Source: an uncultured Planctomycetota bacterium (GTDB lineage: Bacteria > Planctomycetota > Planctomycetia > Pirellulales > Thermoguttaceae). From it: DNA of 39,684 nucleotides. The notes under the pieces were generated by a model that saw only the letters and a list, made by a program, of their open reading frames with translations, did not search any database and was not told the DNA's origin. Below, one piece after another: positions 6,642-14,360 of the stretch (the stretch's first letter is position 1; each line of letters begins with the position of its first letter). The translations under genes were made by a program, and so were the position numbers. The stretch lies in the NCBI GenBank assembly GCA_902786505.1, contig CADACS010000028.1, forward strand, positions 1 to 39,684, in the 5' to 3' direction.

Positions 6642-7051
6642 TTGGAGCTCTCCTTTTTGGCTGGAATTACAGTTACGATTTTATAGGTCTTCCGTCTGTT
6701 ATCCCTCTGCACAACGACAACGACATTAGCTGAACCATATTTTTCGTTTTTTCCGATCAGTTTGACATGGAAAGTATATTTGAGCCCATGAGGAGTTATC
6801 TCCTTATTTGTCGGCGTTTTATTCTGGATAGCTGAAACAACATTCTTATGAAATAGCTTGCTGTCTGATTTAGTATATCCTAGAACTTCACGCATGAACT
6901 TAGCCTTTGATCCGCCAGTCGGATGATCTTGGTTAAGCAGGTATCCTTCAGTCTTTTTTTTGTTAAAACGGACTTTGATACAAAGGACGCCCTCTGGTTT
7001 TGTTACGGGAATAGAGGCGCCATTATATAAACCGCTTCTTCCGCTACCCAT
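6638..7051 (-). CDS. DUF6883 family protein
   Basis: A 137-aa basic protein. The central part (YLLNQDHPTGGSKAKFMREV, then LGYTKSDSKLFHKNV) matches the DUF6883 pattern 'YLLn..HP.G..KA.fF...lGy...d...L'. The C-terminal half (TPHGLKYTFHVKLIG...VVVVVQ) is predicted beta-rich. The first 15 residues are Gly- and Ser-rich. The gene has an excellent ribosome site (AAAGGAGGT) inside a 19-aa upstream ORF whose TGA overlaps this ATG (TGATG), and its own stop overlaps the DUF4926 start. This chain of overlaps suggests tightly controlled stoichiometry, as in toxin-antitoxin pairs. A role as toxin is only a hypothesis. Confidence 0.65.
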   Translation of the reverse strand: MGSGRSGLYNGASIPVTKPEGVLCIKVRFNKKKTEGYLLNQDHPTGGSKAKFMREVLGYTKSDSKLFHKNVVSAIQNKTPTNKEITPHGLKYTFHVKLIGKNEKYGSANVVVVVQRDNRRKTYKIVTVIPAKKESSK

Positions 7052-7110
7052 CAGTTACCTCCTTTCCACGAAAAGGGGGACTGTTTGGCCGGTACCAGAC
7101 GATTTATCAT
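7051..7110 (-). CDS. 19-aa leader peptide overlapping the DUF6883 gene
   Basis: ATG at 7110 is preceded by a full AGGAGG with a 7-base spacer. The frame encodes MINRLVPAKQSPFSWKGGN and stops with TGA overlapping the DUF6883 ATG by one base. The DUF6883 Shine-Dalgarno lies within its last codons. The very good initiation site and the overlap make a translated, coupling leader peptide likely. It could serve only to load ribosomes or could be regulatory. Confidence 0.55.
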   Translation of the reverse strand: MINRLVPAKQSPFSWKGGN

Positions 7111-7140
7111 CACAAAACCTCCTGTTTATTAGCGATTGCT

Positions 7141-7190
7141 ATAAAATGGATGTTCTGCAATGTAGCACGTCAATGCGGCTTCTTTGCAAG
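7141..7190 (-). promoter_or_regulatory. Promoter-like repeat, copy 2 (upstream of leader/DUF6883)
   Basis: This is the partner of 6111-6161. On the minus strand TTGCAA (7184-7189), a 19-bp spacer, then TGC and TACATT (7159-7164). It starts 31 bases after the 19-aa ORF's ATG and lies just after the end of the ImmA/IrrE gene, so it would give DUF6883-DUF4926 their own transcript. Confidence 0.5.
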
Positions 7191-7201
7191 CAACTATTTA
7201 G

Positions 7202-7897
7202 TTATATATAGGGGTCGAACTTGCTTTTCAGTATATTTAACGTTTGTAATCGGTAAACTATTGGAGAGTAGTTTACGCCAAACCGATTTCCGAGCTCTTT
7301 GATGTCATCCTTGATATCGAAACCGAATGGAAGCGGTTTTCCCCGATAATGAAGCAGATGTCTGGCTCCATATTCCACAGCATTGCGTGGCATCAAGAAT
7401 GCGGCTGCAGAATAATTAGCCTGATGCTCAATCCAGAAGAGGGCATCTTTTTTGTCAACCTGTTTCTTACCGTAGTCGGAAAAGGACCGGGACATATGAC
7501 CACTTTGCCTAAATGAAGACTGATGTTTGGCGTAATGAAAGCACTCGTGAATCACAGTGAAGTTCTCGGAGAAACGATCCTGTTCCTTCGTACTTTCACT
7601 CAAATCCCTGTCAATAATAATCGTACCACCGTAAAACAACTTTTCTTTTGGCATCATATTTTTGACGTATGGATTTCCTGGCCAGACATACAGGGATCCA
7701 TTACGAAAAATCGTAGCTCCGAGGTATGTTCGGTCAGGCGACAGATACTCAAAGGCAAGCCTAGCCCCAAGTAGATCGACAACATCGTACACATCGATCC
7801 GAGCGGGTCGTTTCAGTCTTTCGGCATCATAACGTCGATTTAAATTATCGGCGAGTTCTTCAAGCTGAGCATGTGAGTAACAGTGGTGATAGAACAA
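7202..7897 (-). CDS. ImmA/IrrE family metallopeptidase
   Basis: A 231-aa protein with the zinc-protease motif HECFH at about residues 116-120 in VIHECFHYAKHQ, and a downstream EHQANYSAAAFLMP that supplies further ligand or structural residues, as in ImmA/IrrE proteins. These enzymes cleave a partner XRE-type repressor to switch on mobile-element, stress or toxin genes. The partner is encoded immediately upstream (7910-8287). TTG at 7897 is taken as start, with GAGAG a few bases before it; no in-frame ATG lies nearby. The gene begins 12 bases after the regulator's stop, so they form an operon. AT-rich composition points to horizontal acquisition. Confidence 0.85.
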   Translation of the reverse strand: MFYHHCYSHAQLEELADNLNRRYDAERLKRPARIDVYDVVDLLGARLAFEYLSPDRTYLGATIFRNGSLYVWPGNPYVKNMMPKEKLFYGGTIIIDRDLSESTKEQDRFSENFTVIHECFHYAKHQSSFRQSGHMSRSFSDYGKKQVDKKDALFWIEHQANYSAAAFLMPRNAVEYGARHLLHYRGKPLPFGFDIKDDIKELGNRFGVNYSPIVYRLQTLNILKSKFDPYI

Positions 7898-7909
7898 TGA
7901 TTCTCTCGC

Positions 7910-8287
7910 TTATTTCTCCCTGTTTTCCTCTAACATTCGGATGATCTTTTCCCATTCTTTCTCACCTGCGCCGAGATCACGTGCAAGACGCAATGCTACA
8001 CGTGACTTGCCTTGATCCATGATATAGTCCGCAATATCCGGCGAAACTGAATTCTTTTTGTTTCCTGCAGCCAGATCGAATAACTCATTGGTTTCTTCCT
8101 GGGTCAAACGCAAAGCATCCGCTATCATGTAGATTTTCTCCTTCTCCGGTGGATATCTATGGTCGTTTTCGATATCACTCATATAAGCAGGCGCGATACC
8201 CAATATCTCTGCTAGCTTGCGAAGATTGATCTTGGCTGCCAACCTCTTTTCTCTGACATAGCTACCAAATGTTCCCATTCTTCTCAT
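7910..8287 (-). CDS. XRE-family HTH repressor, partner of ImmA/IrrE
   Basis: A 125-aa DNA-binding regulator. The helix-turn-helix is at about residues 11-40 (REKRLAAKINLRKLAEILGI followed by APAYMSDIEND), typical of Cro/CI-type proteins. The C-terminal half is helical and probably dimerises or contacts the protease. A longer frame extends to 8371, but the start at 8287 (MRRMGTFGSY) is preferred: AAGGAG lies just upstream, and the promoter -10 at 8349-8354 puts the transcript start inside the longer frame. The pair is expected to repress an operator and to be inactivated by cleavage, possibly controlling the promoter-like repeats at 6111-6161 and 7141-7190 (inference). Confidence 0.8.
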   Translation of the reverse strand: MRRMGTFGSYVREKRLAAKINLRKLAEILGIAPAYMSDIENDHRYPPEKEKIYMIADALRLTQEETNELFDLAAGNKKNSVSPDIADYIMDQGKSRVALRLARDLGAGEKEWEKIIRMLEENREK

Positions 8288-8348
8288 TACGGCGCTCCTT
8301 TTTCTTGATTTTTCTTTGTTCGTGTGTTCGCATTTTTCTAACAACTTC

Positions 8349-8377
8349 AGTATAACACGTTCTCCATTCATTGTCGA
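8349..8377 (-). promoter_or_regulatory. Promoter of the XRE-ImmA operon
   Basis: On the minus strand, TCGACA (8372-8377), a 17-bp spacer and TATACT (8349-8354). The predicted start of transcription is near 8342, leaving a 55-nt leader before the ATG at 8287. Confidence 0.65.
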
Positions 8378-8432
8378 TAGTCCATATGCAAAAAAATATG
8401 ATTTTGCGATTCATTTGAAGCATGGGATCGCA

Positions 8433-8544
8433 CAGGCGCTCGTTCTCTTCACGTTCTGAGAGAAAACAAAAACGGCCGCGGCGTTAAGAACCGCGGCCGT
8501 TTTCTGACCGTAAGAACCGTCCGTCGAATTGGCGGACGGTTTTT
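8433..8544. repeat. Boundary repeat, copy C, acting as shared terminator for T2
   Basis: This third copy of the T1 3' end (QALVLFTF-stop) and terminators is joined to the intact T2 gene. Hairpins are 8472-8481 with 8491-8500, and 8517-8523 with 8533-8539. The first is followed on the minus strand by T5GT4 (8463-8472), so it can terminate T2; on the plus strand the second ends in T5. Confidence 0.85.
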
Positions 8545-8564
8545 GCTTTACAGGGCCGTTGCGA

Positions 8565-10088
8565 TTACATCATCGCCAGGAACTGCGAGGCGAGTACGAC
8601 GAATACGAGCGCGACGGGGTAGGTCGCGGCGTACGCGGCGGCGACGTCGTCCGTCTTGGCCGTATTGATCAACGCGCCGAGCGCCGGGGTGGAGGTCATG
8701 CCGCCCGTAATGGAGCCGAGGTTGTTGAGCAAGCACAGCTTGACGAGGTAACGCGCGACGAAGAAGCCCAGGAACATCGGGATGATTTCCATAATCGCGC
8801 CGTAGATGAACAGAATGAACCCGTACTGCGAGACGTACTCGACGAAGCTCATACCGCCCGGAACGCCGGCGCCGATGAGGAAGAAGACGAGCCCGAATTC
8901 GCGGAACGACTTGAGGAAGTCGCCGGAAATTTTCATGCTGATCGGGCCGAGCCGGCCGAAGTGACCGAGGATCAGACCCATAATGAGCGCGCCGCCCGTA
9001 TTGCCGAGGGAGAAGTTCGCGCCGCCCGGAAGCGGAACGTAAACTTTGCCAAGGAGAACGCCGAGCAGAATCGCGAGCGCGAACGGACCGAGCCCGATCG
9101 GATCGAGCTTGAGAAGATTTTCCGGCAGCTTGCGTTCGACGTGCTCTTCGTCGGAGGCGCTCAGGAGCTTCTGTTCTTCCGTCATATTGGCGCGGAGGAA
9201 TTTCGGAACGAGCTGGACGAACAGAACGACGCCGACGACCCCGAACGGATAGCCGATCGCGTGGCCGACCGTGCAGCGGTCGACAAGCACGTCGCGCGCG
9301 GCTTCGTCGGTCATGTCGGGCGTGATGATGTTCATATCGCGGTACGCCTGCAGAAGGGTCTCGCTCGCGTTTCCGAGCACTTCGTTCGCGGCGGCGAAAC
9401 CGGGCGTGGTCGTGAGGGAGCCGGAGAGAATGCCGACCGCCATAGCGCCGTCGACGCTCGTGAATTTCGTAATCGCGGCGCACGAAAGGGCGGCGGTCCC
9501 GATAATGACGATCCCGAGGAGGACGTACGATTTCGCGTTGCGTTTAAGATTGGAGAAGAATTTCGGACCGGCGATGAATCCGACGCTCGTAACGAAGCAG
9601 AGCAGGCCGAGGTCCTGAATGAGCTTCATGGACGTCTTCATTTTAGCTTCGTCGACGGTAACGAGCCCAATCTGATGAAGCAGGGAGTTGTCCGAACCGC
9701 CGTAATGCCCAAAGACGAGCGCGACGAGGAATACGCCCGCGGTGCCGAGCCCGACGCCTTTGATTTCAATTCTGCCGAAGAGGTAACCGACGACGGTCAC
9801 CAGGAAGGTCAAAAAGAGAATATTCGCAAACGGGGTAACGAAGACTTTTTCAAGATAGCTCTTTTTGGCAGGGGCTTTCTTTTCGGGCGCGGGGGCCTGT
9901 TCCGGGGCCTGTTCCGCGGCGGGGGCGGCCGCTTCCTGAGCGGTTTCTTCGACGGCGGCTGCCGCGGCGGGCTGTTCAGCCGCGTTATTTTCCTGAGCCG
10001 CGGTCATGGCGGCGTGCCACGCGCAAATACAGAGCGAAGCGACGAGCAGAATCGCAACGCTTTTTGCAGTTCCAAATTTGGATAACAA
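8565..10088 (-). CDS. AspT/YidE-like permease T2 with signal peptide and Ala/Pro/Glu-rich extension
   Basis: A 507-aa AAE-family membrane exchanger, paralogous to T1. Signature repeats GSLTTTPGFAAA (first half) and GGMTSTPALGAL (second half) are present, and the TrkA-C regulatory domains are missing. Unlike T1 it begins with a signal-peptide-like segment (about residues 1-31, hydrophobic AILLVASLCICAW, ending AMTAAQ), then about 50 residues almost only of Ala, Glu, Pro, Gln and Lys before the first core membrane span. That linker would be extracytoplasmic if the signal is cleaved. TTG at 10088 is taken as start because GGAGAAG precedes it and the signal follows at once; there is no suitable ATG. 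The substrate is unknown. It sits next to the sdhCAB operon on the same strand, which may hint at dicarboxylate exchange (inference). Confidence 0.8.
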   Translation of the reverse strand: MLSKFGTAKSVAILLVASLCICAWHAAMTAAQENNAAEQPAAAAAVEETAQEAAAPAAEQAPEQAPAPEKKAPAKKSYLEKVFVTPFANILFLTFLVTVVGYLFGRIEIKGVGLGTAGVFLVALVFGHYGGSDNSLLHQIGLVTVDEAKMKTSMKLIQDLGLLCFVTSVGFIAGPKFFSNLKRNAKSYVLLGIVIIGTAALSCAAITKFTSVDGAMAVGILSGSLTTTPGFAAANEVLGNASETLLQAYRDMNIITPDMTDEAARDVLVDRCTVGHAIGYPFGVVGVVLFVQLVPKFLRANMTEEQKLLSASDEEHVERKLPENLLKLDPIGLGPFALAILLGVLLGKVYVPLPGGANFSLGNTGGALIMGLILGHFGRLGPISMKISGDFLKSFREFGLVFFLIGAGVPGGMSFVEYVSQYGFILFIYGAIMEIIPMFLGFFVARYLVKLCLLNNLGSITGGMTSTPALGALINTAKTDDVAAAYAATYPVALVFVVLASQFLAMM

Positions 10089-10188
10089 TGGACTTCTCCA
10101 ATAATCTAAGTTTTGTATTTTTCCGATTCAACGCGACCGTTGAAATCTTTACTTGTTCTCTATAACGACGTTCGGCGCGAGGCTCGGA

Positions 10189-10202
10189 GTCGAATATTCG
10201 AC
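10189..10202. promoter_or_regulatory. 14-bp perfect palindrome between sdhB and T2
   Basis: GTCGAATATTCGAC reads the same on both strands and lies about 100 bases upstream of the T2 start. It may be an operator. No clear -35/-10 pair accompanies it and no terminator for sdhB is evident, so T2 may be partly co-transcribed with sdhCAB. Confidence 0.3.
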
Positions 10203-10250
10203 GTTCCAAACCGCGCGCCGTGTTCGTATCAGACGGCCGACCGCCCGATA

Positions 10251-10991
<741 letters not shown>

Positions 10992-11061
10992 CTTTATTGC
11001 GATCTCTTTAACTTAGCGGTTTACGAAAATATGACAAACATACGCGGAGGCGGGACCGAAA

Positions 11062-13011
11062 TCAGTCTTTGTAGTTTCTGGTCGCCACTTTGACCTCTTC
11101 GTAAACCAGCGGTTCCTTGTGGAGTTCCGGATCTTGATCTTCGCCTTTGTATTCCCAGGCGGCGACGTACATGAATTCGTCGTCTTTCCGCTGGGCTTCT
11201 CCTTCGGGCGTCTGGCTTTCTTCGCGGAAGTGTCCGCCGCAGGACTCGGTGCGGTTGAGCGCGTCGAGCGCGATGAGCTTGGCGGTTTCGAGGAAATCGA
11301 CAAACCGGTTCGCCTTTTCGAGTTCCTGATTGAATTCGTCGGTCGTTCCGGGCACGCAGACGTCGGACCAGAATTCCTTTTTGAGATCTTCGATCATGGT
11401 CAGGGCCTTCTTGAGACCTGCTTCATTGCGGGCCATGCCGACGTATTCCCACATAATGTGGTAGAGCTTTTTGTGAAGCTCGTCGACCGGCTGCTTGCCT
11501 TTGACGTTCATGATCTTCTTAATGCGCGCCTTGACCGCGTCTTCCGCTTCCTGGAACGCCGGATGGTTCGTATCGGTTTTCGGGGTCTGGATTTCGTGCG
11601 AGAGATAATCGCCGATCGTGTACGGAATGACGTAGTAGCCGTCGGCGAGGCCCTGCATGAGCGCGGAGGCTCCGAGGCGGTTTCCGCCGTGGTCGGAGAA
11701 GTTCGCTTCGCCGAGCGCGTAGAGGCCGGGGATCGTCGTCATGAGGTTGTAGTCGACCCAAATGCCGCCCATCGTATAGTGGATGGCCGGGAAGATCATC
11801 ATGGGTTCCTTGTACGGATTGACGTCGGTGATCTTTTCGTACATCTGGAACAGGTTGCCGTACCGTTCGCGGATCGCCTGTTCGCCGAGGCGTTTAATCG
11901 GTTCGGCGAAGTCGAGGAAGACGGCGAGCCCGGTTTCGTTGACGCCAAATCCGGCGTCGCAGCGTTCTTTGGCGGCTCTCGAGGCGACGTCGCGCGGAAC
12001 GAGGTTGCCGAACGCGGGGTAGCGGCGTTCGAGGTAGTAGTCGCGGTCTTCTTCCGGAATCTGGGACGGTTTGATCTGCTTTTTGCGGAGCTTTTCGACG
12101 TCTTCGAGCTTTTTGGGGACCCAGATGCGACCGTCGTTTCGGAGCGATTCGGACATGAGGGTGAGCTTCGACTGCTGTTCGCCGTGGACCGGAATGCACG
12201 TCGGGTGAATCTGGACGTAGCACGGGTTCGCGAAGCACGCGCCTTTGCGATAGCACTGGATCGCGGCGGAGCTGTTGCTGTTCATCGCGTTGGTGGACAG
12301 GAAGTAGGTGTTGCCGTATCCGCCGGTCGCGAGCACGACGGCGTGGGCGCCGTAACGTTCGAGTTCGCCGGTCTCCAAGTTGCGGACGATAATCCCCTTG
12401 GCTTTGCCGTCGATGACGACGAGATCGAGCATTTCCCGACGGTTGTAGGAAACGACGTTCCCGGCGGCGATCTGGGCGTTCAACGAGGCGTAGGCGCCGA
12501 GCAGGAGCTGCTGCCCGGTCTGGCCGCGCGCGTAGAATGTACGGGAGACTTGCGCGCCTCCGAAGGAGCGGTTGGCGAGCAGACCGGCGTAGTCGCGCGC
12601 GAACGGGACGCCTTGCGCGACGCACTTGTCGATAATCGCGTTGCTGACCTCGGCGAGACGGTAGACGTTCGCTTCGCGCGCGCGGAAGTCGCCGCCTTTA
12701 ATCGTATCGTAGAAGAGGCGGTAGACGGAGTCGTTGTCGTTGCGATAGTTTTTCGCGGCGTTAATGCCGCCCTGCGCGGCGATCGAGTGAGCGCGGCGCG
12801 GACTGTCGGAGATGCAGAAGATCTTGACTTTATAGCCGAGTTCTCCGAGGGTCGCGGCGGCGGAAGCGCCGGCAAGACCGGTTCCGACGACGATAATTTC
12901 CAACTTGCGTTTGTTCGCGGGGCTTACGATTTTGACGTGAGACTTGTAGTTAGTCCACTTGTCCGCCAGAGGCCCGGCCGGAATTTTCGAATCTAATTTA
13001 ATTTCAGACAT
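11062..13011 (-). CDS. sdhA: Succinate dehydrogenase/fumarate reductase flavoprotein subunit
   Basis: A 649-aa FAD subunit that interconverts succinate and fumarate. The dinucleotide-binding motif GTGLAG is at 43-48. The FAD-attachment His is H75 in [15 protein letters not shown]. Substrate-site motifs [23 protein letters not shown] and HYTMGG follow in order, and the C-terminal helical domain is complete. Length and the roughly 35-residue N-terminal extension fit B-type (Bacteroidetes/epsilon-like) enzymes. It is the middle gene of sdhCAB, with about 70 bases to sdhB and about 120 bases from sdhC. The start ATG at 13011 has only a weak ribosome site (AAGAGAATC upstream). Confidence 0.95.
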   Translation of the reverse strand: MSEIKLDSKIPAGPLADKWTNYKSHVKIVSPANKRKLEIIVVGTGLAGASAAATLGELGYKVKIFCISDSPRRAHSIAAQGGINAAKNYRNDNDSVYRLFYDTIKGGDFRAREANVYRLAEVSNAIIDKCVAQGVPFARDYAGLLANRSFGGAQVSRTFYARGQTGQQLLLGAYASLNAQIAAGNVVSYNRREMLDLVVIDGKAKGIIVRNLETGELERYGAHAVVLATGGYGNTYFLSTNAMNSNSSAAIQCYRKGACFANPCYVQIHPTCIPVHGEQQSKLTLMSESLRNDGRIWVPKKLEDVEKLRKKQIKPSQIPEEDRDYYLERRYPAFGNLVPRDVASRAAKERCDAGFGVNETGLAVFLDFAEPIKRLGEQAIRERYGNLFQMYEKITDVNPYKEPMMIFPAIHYTMGGIWVDYNLMTTIPGLYALGEANFSDHGGNRLGASALMQGLADGYYVIPYTIGDYLSHEIQTPKTDTNHPAFQEAEDAVKARIKKIMNVKGKQPVDELHKKLYHIMWEYVGMARNEAGLKKALTMIEDLKKEFWSDVCVPGTTDEFNQELEKANRFVDFLETAKLIALDALNRTESCGGHFREESQTPEGEAQRKDDEFMYVAAWEYKGEDQDPELHKEPLVYEEVKVATRNYKD

Positions 13012-13129
13012 GATTCTCTTATATTCGTTTGTATTGCGAAAGGGCCGCCCTTAATGTTTCGCGCGCAGTAAGCGGGAAACGAAAGGCGTTTCGCCGTTTG
13101 TGTTCAAATCCAAAACGTCGGCTGCGCGC

Positions 13130-13822
13130 TTACAGTCCGCAGGAGGACGCGCCGCAGCAGCCGCAGCAGTTACGCAGATAGAAGCATACCGGAACGAGCG
13201 TGAAGCCCCAGAAGACGACGATCGCGTAGAGCTTCGCGAGGAACTGCAGCCGGGGCAGCCACTTCGAGTTGCTCAGACCGAGCGTCTGGAACGCGCTCCA
13301 GAATCCGTGCGAGACGTGATAGTAGATCGCGGCGAACCAAACGATATACAGCACGCATACGCAGGGGCAGCTAAACGTCTTCACGACCAGTTGATAGGGA
13401 TTCGCTTCCTCCGCTCCGAGCCACGACGCGAGCTGCATCTTGGACCAGAAGTGGAAGAGGTGAAGGAACAGGAAGAGAATGACGATCACGCCGAGAACGA
13501 ACATGTTCTTCGACGCCCACGAGGTCGCCTTCGATTTGTTCGCGACGGCGTAACGCATGTCGCGAGGGCGGCCCGTCCAGTTTTTGAACTCGACGAACAT
13601 CGAGAAAAGGATATGAACGATAAAACCGCCGGCAAGGACGGGAACCATGATCTGAATCAAGATATTTTCGTTCATGAACACGCATACCGCGTTATAGGCG
13701 CTCTCGGAAAGGAGCGCCGTTAAGTTAAGCGCGAGATGCAATAAGAGGAAAACGACTAAAAACAAGCCCGACAGGCTCATTATCAGTTTCTTACCGATTG
13801 AGGAACAAAGAAAGTTTACCAT
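13130..13822 (-). CDS. sdhC: Succinate dehydrogenase/fumarate reductase cytochrome b subunit, B-type
   Basis: A 230-aa membrane anchor with five predicted transmembrane helices. Candidate haem-ligand histidines lie in LLHLALNL, FIVHILFSM, LFLHLFHFW and YYHVSHGFW. A single fused anchor without SdhD defines B-type complexes, which carry two haem b and use menaquinone. The start at 13822 is preferred because GGAAGCGCC precedes it and the membrane region begins at once; the longer frame to 13981 adds an Arg-rich, non-conserved lead. An oddity is a Cys-rich tail, CCGCCGASSCGL, that I do not know from relatives. First gene of the operon, with a 185-nt leader from the predicted start site. Confidence 0.9.
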   Translation of the reverse strand: MVNFLCSSIGKKLIMSLSGLFLVVFLLLHLALNLTALLSESAYNAVCVFMNENILIQIMVPVLAGGFIVHILFSMFVEFKNWTGRPRDMRYAVANKSKATSWASKNMFVLGVIVILFLFLHLFHFWSKMQLASWLGAEEANPYQLVVKTFSCPCVCVLYIVWFAAIYYHVSHGFWSAFQTLGLSNSKWLPRLQFLAKLYAIVVFWGFTLVPVCFYLRNCCGCCGASSCGL

Positions 13823-13984
13823 GGCGCTTCCAAGCGGTTTGGCGTTAAGTTGACAACAGCGGCGCCGCCGCTTGCGCAGGGGGCGTCGACTACGACCGAT
13901 TCTTTCGTAAAACGGGCGCCGGCCTTGGGTAAAGGCGACGTTCTGGCGCGACTCCGACGTTGAGCCGACTCGCTCCCCCATTTT

Positions 13985-14008
13985 TATTCGATAATAATTT
14001 ATCGAATA
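13985..14008. promoter_or_regulatory. Operator-like inverted repeat at the sdhCAB transcription start
   Basis: TATTCGATAA and its exact complement flank a 4-base centre (13985-13994 with 13999-14008). The repeat begins six bases downstream of the -10 on the minus strand, so it covers the predicted start point. A repressor bound here would block initiation. The same arms could form a hairpin at the 5' end of the mRNA. Confidence 0.6.
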
Positions 14009-14013
14009 GCCCC

Positions 14014-14041
14014 ATTATACATGGATTACGGCTGGCGTCAA
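14014..14041 (-). promoter_or_regulatory. Promoter of the sdhCAB operon
   Basis: On the minus strand TTGACG (14036-14041), a 16-bp spacer and a perfect TATAAT (14014-14019), upstream of the first sdh gene. Confidence 0.75.
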
Positions 14042-14234
14042 GGTTAGGGGAGGCGATGTGGGTAATTTATTTAAAAGAAGCGGACGCCGAGTTCTTCCCC
14101 GTCGCGCGGCGAGCGGCGTCGCTCCCTTTAGCGGGCGTTTCTCGATACGGGGCGCCGTTAGAATTGCCCGGTTATTACGCCGGCCTTTCCGACAGGCTTT
14201 TTGGCGGCTCCTTTTCTTTATTCGGCGAGGTCGT

Positions 14235-14263
14235 TTGACATGTAGAAATTCATAGCGTACAAT
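14235..14263 (+). promoter_or_regulatory. Promoter of the secreted-protein pair
   Basis: TTGACA (14235-14240), 17-bp spacer, TACAAT (14258-14263), about 95 bases upstream of the ATG at 14361. It diverges from the sdhCAB promoter. The 190 bases between the two promoters hold no supported gene. Confidence 0.75.
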
Positions 14264-14360
14264 AACGTCGGCGTTCCGTTCGACTGCCGGCCGACGGCGC
14301 GCCCGCGTTATGGATGAACGCCTAAGCATACAGCCAGCCCTTTCTTTCAAGGAACAGACG

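Noticed and set aside
8285..8371. Longer N-terminus for the XRE regulator, starting at 8371
   Set aside because: The predicted -10 lies at 8349-8354, so this start would be upstream of the transcript; the ATG at 8287 has a good ribosome site.
2288..8544. CRISPR array or transposon ends
   Set aside because: The repeats are gene tails with terminators, only three in number and kilobases apart, with no transposase, no terminal inverted repeats and no cas genes.
8529..10085. Long plus-strand frame of 518 codons opposite T2
   Set aside because: It is a shadow of the permease on the minus strand: the product is a run of Arg, Glu, Asp and Gly without any fold, and the minus strand has both family signatures.
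11119..12996. Long plus-strand frame of 625 codons opposite sdhA
   Set aside because: This is an artefact of the GC-rich codon bias. The minus strand encodes a complete flavoprotein.
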